Source of the DNA: Lacrimispora algidixylanolytica | Lineage (GTDB): Bacteria > Bacillota > Clostridia > Lachnospirales > Lachnospiraceae | Length of the DNA stretch: 64,000 nucleotides | Assembly: GCF_003609635.1 (NCBI RefSeq) | Contig: NZ_MCIA01000032.1 | Location: 1-64,000 of the forward strand | Reading direction: 5' to 3' | In this document: in pieces, positions 45,333 to 54,703 of the stretch | Layout of the letters: every line of letters begins with the position of its first letter | Numbering within the stretch: position 1 is the stretch's first letter | Made by a program: the position numbers and the translations under genes | The notes under the pieces: generated by a model | Seen by the model: only the letters and a program-made list of their open reading frames with translations | Database searches by the model: none | What the model was told of the DNA's origin: nothing

Positions 45333-47210
45333 ATGGGGGATTCCATGGATAGCATTATTGTGGGGACAGCAGGTCACATTGACCACGGAAAAACAGCTTT
45401 GGTAAAAGCACTTACCGGCTGCGATACGGATACGCTGGCAGAAGAGAAGAAACGGGGAATTTCAATCAATCTTGGCTTTGCCAGCTTTCGGCTGCCGAAT
45501 GGACGAAACATTGGTATTGTAGATGTACCAGGACATGAGAGATTTATTAAGAACATGTTAGCTGGAGCAACCGGAATCGATCTTGCACTGATCATCATAG
45601 CGGCAACAGAAGGTATTATGCCACAGACAAGGGAGCATATAGAAATCCTTGGGTATTTAGGAATTCAGAAATATTTGATTGTGCTTACAAAAGTCGATAT
45701 GGTGGATGAAGAATTTAAGGAATTGGTAGTGGAAGACATCAGAGATTTTTTAAAAGAAACTTTCCTGGCTCAGACCAAGATCGTTGAAGTGGATTCCATT
45801 AGCCGAAAGGGATTGGATACTCTGATTAAGGAACTTGAGAATCTGTCTTTTGATATTCAAGAAAGAAGCTTCACGAAAAAACCCCGTATGAATGTAGACA
45901 GGGTTTTTTCTATAAAAGGGTACGGGACGGTAGTCACCGGAACGCTGATGGAGGGGGTCATAAAGGTAAATGATGAACTTACTGTTTTCCCCCAGGGAAT
46001 ATCAGCAAAGGTGAGAAATCTCCAGGTTCATGACCATAATGTAGAGGAGGCATATGCAGGGCAAAGAACAGCAATTAATCTATCCGGTCTTTCGTTGGAA
46101 GAATTAAAAAGAGGAAACACGGTCGCAGTAAAAGACAGCGTATATGTAACAAATATTATAGATGTGAAGTTTCGGATCGTAGCAGATACAAAGTTTGAAT
46201 TAAAGAAATTCTCTCGTTTGAAGCTTTATGTAGGCTCAACGGAAGTGCTAGCCAAAATTGTTCCAATCACCCATAAAACAGTGAAAGCAAAAGATGAGGG
46301 CTATGCTCAGATCATGTTAGATCACCCTATTGTTGTATTAAAAGGAGACCGTTTTGTCTTACGAACCATTACTCCGGTAACAACCATAGGAGGCGGTATT
46401 ATTATTGATCCAAAGCCTCAGCGATATAAAAAATTCACAGAAGAGCTTATAAAGTCTGTGGATCTAAAGAATTCCTCGTCTGTAGATGAGATTATGGACG
46501 AATATGTAAAAGGGCATCCCTTTTCTGTTCTGGAAGAAATCGCTGCATTCATCAATGATGAAAGGGTGGGAGCTGAACTTAAAGACCTGATGGAAAAAGG
46601 AACTGTCATACAGATTGGAAAGCAATATTTACATAGAGAATTTTTGATACGATTTCAGTCTGGAGTCGAATCGGTATTAATGGACTACCATAAAAGGAAC
46701 CCCCTTAGAAATGGGATGCCAAAAGCAGAGCTGATTGAAAAATTCAATCTGGCTAATAAAAAACAGGGAGAGATTCTTCTTCAGTACCTGTCTGAAATAA
46801 AACGGATAAAGCTGGAACAAAATCTCGTATCCACTATTTCTTTTCAGCCTGAATTGACACAAAACCAGCAAATGATAAAGGAAGAATTGTTAAGCAGGAT
46901 TCATATCAGTGGTTATTCACTTATGACCATCGCTGAACTTACTGAGAATAAAAAAGACAGGCAGCAAGTCCTTGAATTTATGTTAAAGGAAGAACTGTTC
47001 CTGCTTCCAGGTCAATACATAATGAATCGAAGTCAATATGAAGAATTAAAAGAGCAAGCAAAAAAACTTTTTACTCAGAAAGGTATGTTAAAGCTATCAG
47101 ACTTCAGGGATATGGCTGGAACTAGCCGAAAGTTTGCCTTACTATTATTGGAGCGGTTTGACCAGGAAAAGTTTACAAAGCGACAGGGGGAAGATCGAAT
47201 CATCGTCTGA
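45333..47210 (+). CDS. selB: Selenocysteine-specific elongation factor SelB
   Basis: Delivers Sec-tRNA to UGA codons through the SECIS hairpin. The GTPase domain (about 5-180) has G1 GTAGHIDHGKTALVKAL, G3 DVPGHERFIKNML and G4 LTKVDM. Domains II and III follow to about residue 350. The C-terminal ~270 residues are winged-helix repeats that bind the mRNA SECIS (LMEKGTVIQIGKQYLHR; SGYSLMTIAELTENK; MLKLSDFRDMAGTSRKFALL). The length of 625 is normal. ATG 45333 (AAAGGA) and ATG 45345 (GGGGG) are both possible starts. It is the first protein gene after tRNA-Sec in the grd unit. Confidence 0.95.
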   Translation: MGDSMDSIIVGTAGHIDHGKTALVKALTGCDTDTLAEEKKRGISINLGFASFRLPNGRNIGIVDVPGHERFIKNMLAGATGIDLALIIIAATEGIMPQTREHIEILGYLGIQKYLIVLTKVDMVDEEFKELVVEDIRDFLKETFLAQTKIVEVDSISRKGLDTLIKELENLSFDIQERSFTKKPRMNVDRVFSIKGYGTVVTGTLMEGVIKVNDELTVFPQGISAKVRNLQVHDHNVEEAYAGQRTAINLSGLSLEELKRGNTVAVKDSVYVTNIIDVKFRIVADTKFELKKFSRLKLYVGSTEVLAKIVPITHKTVKAKDEGYAQIMLDHPIVVLKGDRFVLRTITPVTTIGGGIIIDPKPQRYKKFTEELIKSVDLKNSSSVDEIMDEYVKGHPFSVLEEIAAFINDERVGAELKDLMEKGTVIQIGKQYLHREFLIRFQSGVESVLMDYHKRNPLRNGMPKAELIEKFNLANKKQGEILLQYLSEIKRIKLEQNLVSTISFQPELTQNQQMIKEELLSRIHISGYSLMTIAELTENKKDRQQVLEFMLKEELFLLPGQYIMNRSQYEELKEQAKKLFTQKGMLKLSDFRDMAGTSRKFALLLLERFDQEKFTKRQGEDRIIV

Positions 47211-47240
47211 AATACAAATTAAAATACATGGGGGTATCAA

Positions 47241-48170
47241 GTGAAAATTTACGATGTTGTAATAATTGGAGGGGGACCAGCCGGACTTTCAGCCGGACTT
47301 TATGCAGGAAGAGCAAGGCTAGATGCGTTGCTGATTGAGAAAGAAAAGGATGGAGGACAGATTGTCATCACCTCTGAGATTGAGAATTATCCAGGATGTC
47401 TTCCAGAAGAGTCAGGAAGTTCTCTGGTAAAGAGAATGGCAAAGCAGGTGGAGACGTTTGGAATAGAAAGAGCTGCAGATTGTGTGGAAGCCGTAGATTT
47501 TTCAAATGATGTTAAAGTACTTCACGGCAAAAAGAATGATTACTATGCCAAGACAGTCATCATTGCAACCGGAGCATTTCCAAGGCCCATTGGATGTGAA
47601 GGGGAGAAAAAATATATTGGAAAAGGCGTATCCTACTGCGCCACCTGTGATGGTAATTTTTTTGAGGATTTTGAGATTTATGTGGTAGGCGGCGGGGATA
47701 CCGCAGTGGAAGAAGCAATTTATCTCACCAAGTTTGGCCGTAAAGTCACCATTATTCATAGAAGAGATGAATTAAGAGCTGCAAAATCCATTCAGGAAAA
47801 GGCCTTCAAAAATAAGAAGATCGAATTTATGTGGGATTCTGTGGTGAAAGAAGTAGGCGGTGACGGAATGGTTCAGAGTATGATGGTAGAGAACCTGAAA
47901 ACCGGGGAGAAAAAGGAAATCGTGGCCGATGAAGAGGATGGTACATTCGGCTTGTTTGGATTTATCGGATATCTTCCCCAGTCAAAGTGCTACGATGGCA
48001 TTTTGGATATGGATTACGGCTACATTAAGACAAACGAGAATATGGAGACCAATATTCCAGGCGTTTATGCGGTGGGAGATATCAGAGTAAAAGAGTTGAG
48101 GCAGGTTGTTACAGCATGTGCGGATGGTGCGATTGCCGCAGTAATGGCTGAAAAATATGTTTCAGAATAG
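47241..48170 (+). CDS. trxB: Thioredoxin reductase of the reductase operon
   Basis: An FAD-dependent disulfide reductase of 309 residues. It has FAD motif [18 protein letters not shown], redox-active [13 protein letters not shown](P) motif [15 protein letters not shown] and C-terminal [17 protein letters not shown]. It reduces the thioredoxin encoded next (13 bases downstream), which in turn regenerates the Grd selenoproteins. GTG start with GGGGGT upstream. A trxB-trxA pair directly ahead of grdA is the classical arrangement in amino-acid-reducing clostridia and Eubacterium acidaminophilum. Confidence 0.93.
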   Translation: MKIYDVVIIGGGPAGLSAGLYAGRARLDALLIEKEKDGGQIVITSEIENYPGCLPEESGSSLVKRMAKQVETFGIERAADCVEAVDFSNDVKVLHGKKNDYYAKTVIIATGAFPRPIGCEGEKKYIGKGVSYCATCDGNFFEDFEIYVVGGGDTAVEEAIYLTKFGRKVTIIHRRDELRAAKSIQEKAFKNKKIEFMWDSVVKEVGGDGMVQSMMVENLKTGEKKEIVADEEDGTFGLFGFIGYLPQSKCYDGILDMDYGYIKTNENMETNIPGVYAVGDIRVKELRQVVTACADGAIAAVMAEKYVSE

Positions 48171-48183
48171 AGGAGGAATTGCT

Positions 48184-48510
48184 ATGTTAATCGTTGATAA
48201 GGACACATTTGTACCAGAAGTTCTAGAGGCAGAAGGCTTTGTTTTCGTGGATTTCTTTGGAGATGGCTGTGAGCCCTGTAAGGCTCTTTTGCCACATGTG
48301 GAAAAGCTGGCAGAGGAATATGGAGATAAGCTGAAATTTACAAAGCTTAACACGACAAAGGCCAGGAGACTTGCTATATCACAAAAGATACTTGGTCTTC
48401 CTGTCATGGCAATCTACAAAGGCGGAGAAAAGGTAGAAGAGCTGGTCAAAGAAGATGCGACTACTGATCGCATTGAAGAAATGGTTAAAAGGTATGCTTT
48501 AGCTGAATAA
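48184..48510 (+). CDS. trxA: Grd-type thioredoxin with GCEPC active site
   Basis: A 108-residue thioredoxin. The active site is [19 protein letters not shown] instead of the common WCGPC. The missing tryptophan and changed CxxC interior are typical of thioredoxins from glycine/betaine reductase operons. The cis-proline loop [12 protein letters not shown] is intact. It is the electron donor to selenoprotein GrdA and component B (family knowledge). I start at ATG 48184, preceded by GAGGAGG. A hairpin and 113 bases separate it from grdA. Confidence 0.92.
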   Translation: MLIVDKDTFVPEVLEAEGFVFVDFFGDGCEPCKALLPHVEKLAEEYGDKLKFTKLNTTKARRLAISQKILGLPVMAIYKGGEKVEELVKEDATTDRIEEMVKRYALAE

Positions 48511-48550
48511 AGGAAACAAACCAAACATCGGTAATAGCGCCAAAATTCTT

Positions 48551-48582
48551 GTGTGGGCTGTATGCTTTGCATTGGGCCTCAC
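48551..48582 (+). other. Interrupted hairpin between trxA and grdA
   Basis: GTGTGGGCTGTATGC and GCATTGGGCCTCAC pair with mismatches and G-U pairs. There is no T-run. It could be an mRNA processing or stability element separating trx from grdA expression; weak evidence. Confidence 0.3.
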
Positions 48583-48623
48583 CTGGTAATTTGCGTTAAT
48601 ATAAATAATAAAAGGAGGAATAT

Positions 48624-49091
48624 ATGATGCTGAGAGACAAAAAAGCCATCATTATCGGTGACAGAGACGGCATTCCCGGCCCTGCCATTGAAGAGTGTGT
48701 AAAAACAGCTGGCGTACAAGTAGTATTCTCATCAACAGAATGCTTTGTCTGAACGGCTGCGGGTGCTATGGATCTTGAGAATCAAAAGAGGGTGAAAGCA
48801 TTAGCAGAACAGTATGGACCTGAAAATATTATTGTTATTTTAGGTGCCGCAGAAGGTGAGGCCGCAGGCCTTGCTGCTGAGACTGTTACTGCAGGAGACC
48901 CTACTTATGCAGGACCTTTAGCAGGAGTCCAGTTGGGACTAAAAGTATATCATGTCTGTGAGCCAGAAGTAAAAGACGAAGTAGACAGTGCTGTTTATGA
49001 CGAGCAGATCAGTATGATGGAAATGGTTTTAGATGTAGATGATATTATAAAGGAAATGTCGACGATAAGAGACGAGTATTGTAAATACTAG
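48624..49091 (+). CDS. grdA: Selenoprotein A of glycine/sarcosine/betaine reductase (in-frame UGA = Sec)
   Basis: The small selenoprotein shared by all Grd complexes; it carries the carboxymethyl-selenoether from component B to C. The frame runs from ATG 48624 (AAAGGAGG just upstream; ATG 48627 equally possible) through TGA at 48750-48752 to TAA at 49091, about 155 residues. The context is STECFV[14 protein letters not shown], the GrdA hallmark, with Sec at position 43. N-terminal [17 protein letters not shown] and C-terminal [14 protein letters not shown] agree with the family. An automatic caller would split this gene at the UGA. It lies between trxA and grdC. Confidence 0.95.
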
Positions 49092-49174
49092 TATCTTCTC
49101 TTTACAGATCAATTCTTGTGAAATGGTATAAGGTAAACATTTTACAGGAATTGATTTATTATTAGGAGGCGAAT

Positions 49175-50713
49175 ATGTATAGTGTCTTAAAAGGAGCAAG
49201 TTATATTCTTGCTCATACGCCGGATATGGTCATTCACAATGGCACGACACAAACTACGCAAAGAACCATTGATCCGGAATCTGAATATTTAAAAAACCTG
49301 GATAAGAGCCTGCGCACCTATGAAGAGTGCAAGGCGTATCTCCCCAATCAGACCTATATTGGAAATATGACGCCACAGGAGCTGGCTGGATACGAGCAAC
49401 CATGGTTTTTGCAGAAGTCTGAACACACAGAAAGAGAAGGCAAGTTCGGAGAAATCATGCCGGAAGATGAATTTATCGGCCTGATTGCCATATGTGATGT
49501 ATTTGACCTGGTAAAGTTGGAAGTGAATTTTGCCAATACCGTAAGGTCGAAACTGGAATCACACAGCCTGATCAATCCAGCCCTATTAAAAGCCCTCGAA
49601 AAGGGAGTTGCATTGCCTGAAGTAAAGCAGTTGATTGAGGATACTCGTGTAGAGCCCTTGTACTTTAATGGCAACATAGTTGGATGCATCAAAGCGGCAC
49701 ACGATATTGACCAATCACTTTCTGCACATGTCATTTTTGAGAATCTTGTTTCGAAAGCATCCTGTGTTTTATCCTTATTACATCTCATCGGCAAAACAGA
49801 AGTTAATGCAGAAGAGATCGATTATGTAATTGAGTGCTCGGAAGAAGCGTGTGGAGATATGAATCAGAGAGGTGGAGGAAACTTTGCAAAAGCTGCCTCT
49901 GAAATGGCAGGTCTTGTAAATGCTACCGGTTCTGATGTTAGAGGATTTTGTGCAGGTCCAGCTCATGCTTTGCTTCATGCAGCGGCCCTGGTCAAATCCG
50001 GAACCTTTAAACATGTAATTGTTGCTGCTGGCGGATCCACCGCTAAACTTGGTATGAACGGAAAAGACCACGTAAATAAGAACATGCCAATACTGGAAGA
50101 CTGCGTTGCTGGATTTGCAGTGTTAATCAGTGCTAACGATGGAGTAAGTCCGGAAATCAACAGTGACATTGTAGGACGACATACAGTGGGAACAGGGTCA
50201 TCTCCACAGAATGTCATCTCTTCCCTGACTGCAATACCACTCGAAAAGGTGGGACTGAAATTATCAGATATTGACAAGTATTCCGTGGAAATGCAAAACC
50301 CGGATATTACAAAGCCGGCTGGAGCAGGCAATGTGCCGGAAGCCAATTATAAGATGATTGGGGCGCTTGCTGCCATGCGAAAAGAAATTGAAAAGTCACA
50401 GCTTGCAGACTTTGTTTCAGAACATGGCCTGGTTGGCTGGGCACCTACCCAGGGACATATCCCATCCGGTGTTCCTTATCTTGGCTTTGCCAGACAGGAA
50501 CTAATGGATAAAAAGCTTAACAGAGTCATGGTAATTGGAAAGGGCAGCCTGTTTCTTGGCAGAATGACCAACTTGTTTGATGGAGTATCTTTTATCCTTC
50601 AGCAAAACAGTGGTGCCGGAGAAGAAAAGTCTGTTTCAGAAACCAGTGTCAGAAAGTTGATTGCTGATTCACTAAAGGACTTTGCAAAGCACCTTCAAGG
50701 TGATGAGGGGTGA
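49175..50713 (+). CDS. grdC: Glycine/sarcosine/betaine reductase component C, subunit beta (GrdC)
   Basis: A thiolase/FabH-like subunit of 512 residues. Together with GrdD it converts the Se-carboxymethyl group on GrdA to acetyl phosphate. It begins MYSVLKGASYILAHTPDMVI and contains GNMTPQELAGYEQPWFLQ, IEDTRVEPLYFNGNIVGCIK, the SEEACGDMNQRGGGNFAKAA region with a candidate catalytic cysteine, and RGFCAGPAHALLHAAALV. The length and blocks agree with known GrdC. Its stop precedes the grdD start by 4 bases. GGAGG at its start. Confidence 0.94.
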   Translation: MYSVLKGASYILAHTPDMVIHNGTTQTTQRTIDPESEYLKNLDKSLRTYEECKAYLPNQTYIGNMTPQELAGYEQPWFLQKSEHTEREGKFGEIMPEDEFIGLIAICDVFDLVKLEVNFANTVRSKLESHSLINPALLKALEKGVALPEVKQLIEDTRVEPLYFNGNIVGCIKAAHDIDQSLSAHVIFENLVSKASCVLSLLHLIGKTEVNAEEIDYVIECSEEACGDMNQRGGGNFAKAASEMAGLVNATGSDVRGFCAGPAHALLHAAALVKSGTFKHVIVAAGGSTAKLGMNGKDHVNKNMPILEDCVAGFAVLISANDGVSPEINSDIVGRHTVGTGSSPQNVISSLTAIPLEKVGLKLSDIDKYSVEMQNPDITKPAGAGNVPEANYKMIGALAAMRKEIEKSQLADFVSEHGLVGWAPTQGHIPSGVPYLGFARQELMDKKLNRVMVIGKGSLFLGRMTNLFDGVSFILQQNSGAGEEKSVSETSVRKLIADSLKDFAKHLQGDEG

Positions 50714-50717
50714 ACCT

Positions 50718-51878
50718 ATGTCTGATGAAAAAATAAAAAAAATAGTCGCCAGCACCTTTCTTGATCTGGCACAAATACTGGAAACCGGGCAGTCAGGCAA
50801 GAAGATGCCAATTTTAGTTACAGCCATTGGCAGTGAGCACGGTGAAGAGACTATTTACAACGCAGCCCTGGAAGCTGCAAAAAAAGGAATTTGTGTAAAG
50901 GTGATTGGAACCAGAGACGTAAAGGCAGAAAATCTTGAGTCCATTCTCGTTTCTTCGGAAGAAGAGGGTCACAAAAAAATGGATGAAATGCTCTCTGAAA
51001 AAGTTGCTTATGGCGCAGTAACCATGCACTATCCATTTCCAATTGGAGTATCTACGGTTGGGCGTGTGATTACACCGGCAGCCGGGAGAAAGATGTATCT
51101 TGCGACCACTACGGGTACCTCTTCTGTCAACCGGGTGGAGGGAATGATAAAAAATGCCATTTACGGCATTATTACAGCCAAAGCCTGTGGAGTGAACCAG
51201 CCCACCGTAGGAATCTTAAATGTGGATGGAGCCCGTCAGACGGAAATTGCATTGCAGAAGCTTAAAGAAAATGGATACGATATTAACTTTGCTACTTCAG
51301 GAAGAAGTGATGGTGGCATGATTATGCGTGGAAATGATCTATTGACAGCCTCTGCAGATGTAATGGTTATGGATTCCTTAACCGGCAACGTACTGTCTAA
51401 GCTTTTATCTTCCTATACCACAGGAGGTAAGTATGAATCCATGGGCTTTGGTTACGGTCCTGGCATTGGCGAAGACTTTGATAAGCTGATCATGATTGTA
51501 TCAAGAGCATCGGGAGTTCCTGTGATTGCAGGTGCAATTGAATTTGCCAAAGAGATGCTCTTAGGTGAATACCAAAAGGTATTAGCAGCGGAATTTAATA
51601 AAGCCAGAAAAGCTGGTCTAAATGATATCCTGGTTGAACTTAAAGCTGGAAAACGGGAAGAGACAGCAGTAGAAGTAAAGGCACCTCCAAAGGAAGTTGT
51701 AACAGAGGAGATCCTTGGCATTGAAATTATGGATCTGGAGGATGCGGTTACCTGCTTATGGAAAGCCGGCATCTATGCAGAGAGCGGTATGGGCTTCACA
51801 GGACCTGTGGTTCTTGTTGGGGAACACAATCTGGAACAAGCAAGGAATATTCTAAGCCAGAAAAAGTTTATTGGCTAA
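50718..51878 (+). CDS. grdD: Glycine/sarcosine/betaine reductase component C, subunit alpha (GrdD)
   Basis: A 386-residue protein related to PlsX/phosphate acetyltransferases; it forms acetyl phosphate with GrdC. Visible blocks are LVTAIGSEHGEETIYNAAL, FPIGVSTVGRVITPAAGRKM, GILNVDGARQTEIALQKL, DLLTASADVMVMDSLTGNVL and GFGYGPGIGEDFDKL. Near the C-terminus is VTCLWKAGIYAESGMGFTGP, which holds the conserved cysteine implicated in the acetyl-enzyme step. The ATG at 50718 has GAGGGG upstream; the longer reading overlaps grdC and is unlikely. Confidence 0.93.
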   Translation: MSDEKIKKIVASTFLDLAQILETGQSGKKMPILVTAIGSEHGEETIYNAALEAAKKGICVKVIGTRDVKAENLESILVSSEEEGHKKMDEMLSEKVAYGAVTMHYPFPIGVSTVGRVITPAAGRKMYLATTTGTSSVNRVEGMIKNAIYGIITAKACGVNQPTVGILNVDGARQTEIALQKLKENGYDINFATSGRSDGGMIMRGNDLLTASADVMVMDSLTGNVLSKLLSSYTTGGKYESMGFGYGPGIGEDFDKLIMIVSRASGVPVIAGAIEFAKEMLLGEYQKVLAAEFNKARKAGLNDILVELKAGKREETAVEVKAPPKEVVTEEILGIEIMDLEDAVTCLWKAGIYAESGMGFTGPVVLVGEHNLEQARNILSQKKFIG

Positions 51879-51929
51879 GAAGAAATGATAAATATGGGTT
51901 AAGAAAACGTTTCTTTAAAGGGTGATGGA

Positions 51930-53309
51930 ATGACCGATAAAAACAGTTTAATGAGACAACTGCCAAAAGTAGATGAAATAATACGTTGTATTATCATAGA
52001 ACGAGCCGTAAAAGCGCCTGAAGTTCTAATAAAACTGGCTGTTAAAAAAGAGATAGATGCTGAGAGAGAGAAAATATTAGCAGGTGAATCCACTGGGTGC
52101 ACACGTGAAGCTTTATTAGAGCGGATTGAAGGTGAAATAAAAAGGCAGAATCGGCCGCATTTGAAGCGAGTCATTAATGCCACTGGAATTGTTCTTCACA
52201 CAAATTTGGGTAGAGCAATGCTTGCCAATCAAGTTTCTGATCAAATGAAAGATATCGGTGCGTATTATTCCAATCTGGAGTATGATCTGGAAGCTGGCGA
52301 AAGAGGGTCAAGATATTCTCATGTGGAGCAGCTTCTTACTTTTTTAACAGGTGCTGAGGCAGCTTTGGTTGTAAATAATAATGCAGCAGCTGTATTTTTA
52401 ATACTGAATTCTCTGGTAAGGGAAAAAGAAGTAATTGTCTCAAGGGGGGAACTGGTAGAAATCGGCGGCTCTTTTCGGGTACCGGAAATTATGAAGGCCA
52501 GCGGTTGTAACCTGGTAGAGGTGGGGACTACTAATAAGACTCATGAATCCGATTTTTTAGATGGTATTAGTGAGAATACCGGTGCGCTTTTAAAAGTCCA
52601 TACCAGCAACTATAAAATCATTGGCTTTACAGAAGAGGTCTCAGTAGAACGGCTGAAAGCAATCGGTATCAGGCATCAACTCCCGGTTATATATGATCTG
52701 GGCTCCGGTCTTTTAATTGATCTTCAGGCTTATGGAATTGGAGAAGAGCCTACTGTTAAAAAGTGTTTGGAGGACGGGGCGGATGTGGTCTGCTTTAGCG
52801 GAGACAAACTGCTTGGAGGTCCTCAGGCTGGGATTATAGTTGGAAGTAAGGAATACATAAGCAAAATGAAGAAAAATCATCTTCTACGAGCACTGAGAAT
52901 TGATAAACTTACCTTAACAGCCCTGGAGCTTACGTTGAGAGAGTACCTAGACGAAGCTGCTGCTATGGAGAGGATACCAACCCTAAATATGATTATGCAG
53001 CCTTTGGAGCTCCTGGAGAAAAGGGCACAGTTCTTTCTTCAGTCACTGGATGAGTGTCCAGAGGCGGAATATGAAGTAGTGGAGACACAGGGGCAGATCG
53101 GCGGGGGTTCTATGCCAGGGGTAAGCCTTTCCTCCTATGCAGTTTGTGTATGCAGAAACGATATCTCAGAAGGAATGCTGGAACAAATGCTCAGAGAGAA
53201 TTCCACCCCAATTGTAACAAGAATATGGAAAAACAAAGTGCTGTTTGATGTAAGGACTATGAATGAAGTTGAAATTCAAACAGCGGCAGATTTTTTAAAT
53301 CAATTATAA
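51930..53309 (+). CDS. selA: L-seryl-tRNA(Sec) selenium transferase
   Basis: The PLP enzyme that turns Ser-tRNA-Sec into Sec-tRNA-Sec with selenophosphate. Residues 1-80 form the N-terminal tRNA-binding helical domain (LPKVDEIIRCIIIERAVKAP). The core has NATGIVLHTNLGRAMLANQV, YDLEAGERGSRYSHVEQLL, SRGELVEIGGSFRVPEIM, DLGSGLLIDLQ and the PLP lysine in CFSGDKLLGGPQAGIIVG (about residue 292). The length of 459 is standard. It is embedded between grdD and the component-B genes, so all Sec machinery is encoded within this island. The start at 51930 follows GGGTGATGGA, a modest site. Confidence 0.95.
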   Translation: MTDKNSLMRQLPKVDEIIRCIIIERAVKAPEVLIKLAVKKEIDAEREKILAGESTGCTREALLERIEGEIKRQNRPHLKRVINATGIVLHTNLGRAMLANQVSDQMKDIGAYYSNLEYDLEAGERGSRYSHVEQLLTFLTGAEAALVVNNNAAAVFLILNSLVREKEVIVSRGELVEIGGSFRVPEIMKASGCNLVEVGTTNKTHESDFLDGISENTGALLKVHTSNYKIIGFTEEVSVERLKAIGIRHQLPVIYDLGSGLLIDLQAYGIGEEPTVKKCLEDGADVVCFSGDKLLGGPQAGIIVGSKEYISKMKKNHLLRALRIDKLTLTALELTLREYLDEAAAMERIPTLNMIMQPLELLEKRAQFFLQSLDECPEAEYEVVETQGQIGGGSMPGVSLSSYAVCVCRNDISEGMLEQMLRENSTPIVTRIWKNKVLFDVRTMNEVEIQTAADFLNQL

Positions 53310-53364
53310 AGACTTAAGATGCATGGAAAGAAAGCATCATGTCTTTTTTGAAAGGAGACACCCA

Positions 53365-54690
53365 ATGAAGTTGGAATTAGGCAATTTTTATGTAAAAGAT
53401 ATTTGCTTTGGTGAAAAAACTTCTTTAAAAGATGGGATTCTTACTGTGAACAAAGAGGAGGCTCTTGCGGTCATAAAAGAAGATGAGCATATTACAGAAG
53501 CAGAACTTTATATTGTTTCACCGGGAGATATGGTTCGGCTTGTTCCTGTAAAAGAAGCAATAGAACCACGTTACCGTGTTGGAGGAGGTCCTGTTTTCCC
53601 AGGTGTGACAGGAGATCTTATGCAGGCGGGGGATGGCACCACATACGCGTTAAAAGACATGAGTGTATTAGTGGTTGGAAAACATTACGGCGGATTTCAG
53701 GATGGGCTCATTGATATGGGCGGAGAGGGCGCAAAATACACCTACTACTCTCAGTTAAAAAACCTAGTTCTGGTAGCGGACAGTGATGAAGTCATTGAAC
53801 AAAGAGAACAGCAGAAAAAGAACAAAGCATTAAGATGGGCAGGCATGCGCCTTTCAGAATACATTGGTGCTGTGACAAAGGATTTAACACCGGATGAGGT
53901 GGAAACCTTTGAGCTGGAACCTGTAACAAAAAGAAGTAAGGAAGTAAATGATCTTCCAAGCGTTGTTTTAGTGCTTCAGCCTCAATCTCAGATGGAAGAG
54001 GGCGGCTATAATGATCTAAATTATGGTTGGGATACAAACCGGATGCTTCCCACATTTATGCATCCCAATGAGGTGTTAGATGGAGCTATGATTAGCGGTT
54101 CTTTCATGCCGTGTTCATCCAAGTGGTCTACCTATGATTTTCAGAATCTCCCCATGATCCGCAAGCTTTATGGTGAACATGGAAAAACAATTAATTTCCT
54201 TGGTGTCATCATGTCAAACTTAAATGTAGCTCTTGAACAGAAAGACAGAGCAGCATTGTTTGTGGCTCAGATGGCGAAGTCTCTGGGAGCAGATTCTGCA
54301 GTTGTTGCAGAGGAAGGGTATGGCAATCCGGATGCTGATTTTACAGGCTGCATTGTAGCATTAGAGAATGCAAACGTAAAGACCGTGGGACTCACCAATG
54401 AATGTACGGGTCGAGATGGTGCGAGCCAGCCTCTTGTATCCCTTGATGAAAAGGAAAATGCAATTGTATCCTGCGGAAATGTTTCCACGCTCATCCGTTT
54501 ACCCAAAATGGAAACTGTCTTGGGTGAGCTGGAGGCCCTGGCGAGAGATGGAATGTCAGGAGGCTGGTCCAATGATGAGATTCTGGGAGCATCTGTAAAA
54601 GAGGATGGATCTATTATAATGGAGAATAATGCAATGTTCTGCGGAGACCGGGTGGTTGGGTGGTCAACAAAGACAATGGCAGAATATTAA
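53365..54690 (+). CDS. Component B proprotein (alpha/beta) of betaine/sarcosine-type reductase
   Basis: A 441-residue proprotein of the GrdE/GrdG/GrdI family, which self-cleaves to give a pyruvoyl-bearing subunit. Blocks include MKLELGNFYVKDICFGEKT, GGGPVFPGVTGDLMQAGDG, GGFQDGLIDMGGEGAKYTYY, NKALRWAGMRLSEYIGAVTK, MLPTFMHPNEVLDGAMISGS and NECTGRDGASQ. Cys250 in SFMPCSSKW aligns by position with the cysteine that becomes pyruvoyl in GrdE (Cys242). NKALRWAGMRLSEYIG and the FPGVTG region look like the sarcosine/betaine proteins rather than glycine-specific GrdE, from memory. ATG 53365 follows GAAAGGAGA. The selenoprotein partner follows 13 bases on. Confidence 0.88.
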   Translation: MKLELGNFYVKDICFGEKTSLKDGILTVNKEEALAVIKEDEHITEAELYIVSPGDMVRLVPVKEAIEPRYRVGGGPVFPGVTGDLMQAGDGTTYALKDMSVLVVGKHYGGFQDGLIDMGGEGAKYTYYSQLKNLVLVADSDEVIEQREQQKKNKALRWAGMRLSEYIGAVTKDLTPDEVETFELEPVTKRSKEVNDLPSVVLVLQPQSQMEEGGYNDLNYGWDTNRMLPTFMHPNEVLDGAMISGSFMPCSSKWSTYDFQNLPMIRKLYGEHGKTINFLGVIMSNLNVALEQKDRAALFVAQMAKSLGADSAVVAEEGYGNPDADFTGCIVALENANVKTVGLTNECTGRDGASQPLVSLDEKENAIVSCGNVSTLIRLPKMETVLGELEALARDGMSGGWSNDEILGASVKEDGSIIMENNAMFCGDRVVGWSTKTMAEY

Positions 54691-54703
54691 AGGAGGGGAA
54701 AAG

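Noticed and set aside
48624-49091. grdA as a pseudogene broken by a stop codon
   Set aside because: The TGA is in the exact family Sec context and the full Sec machinery is encoded next to it.
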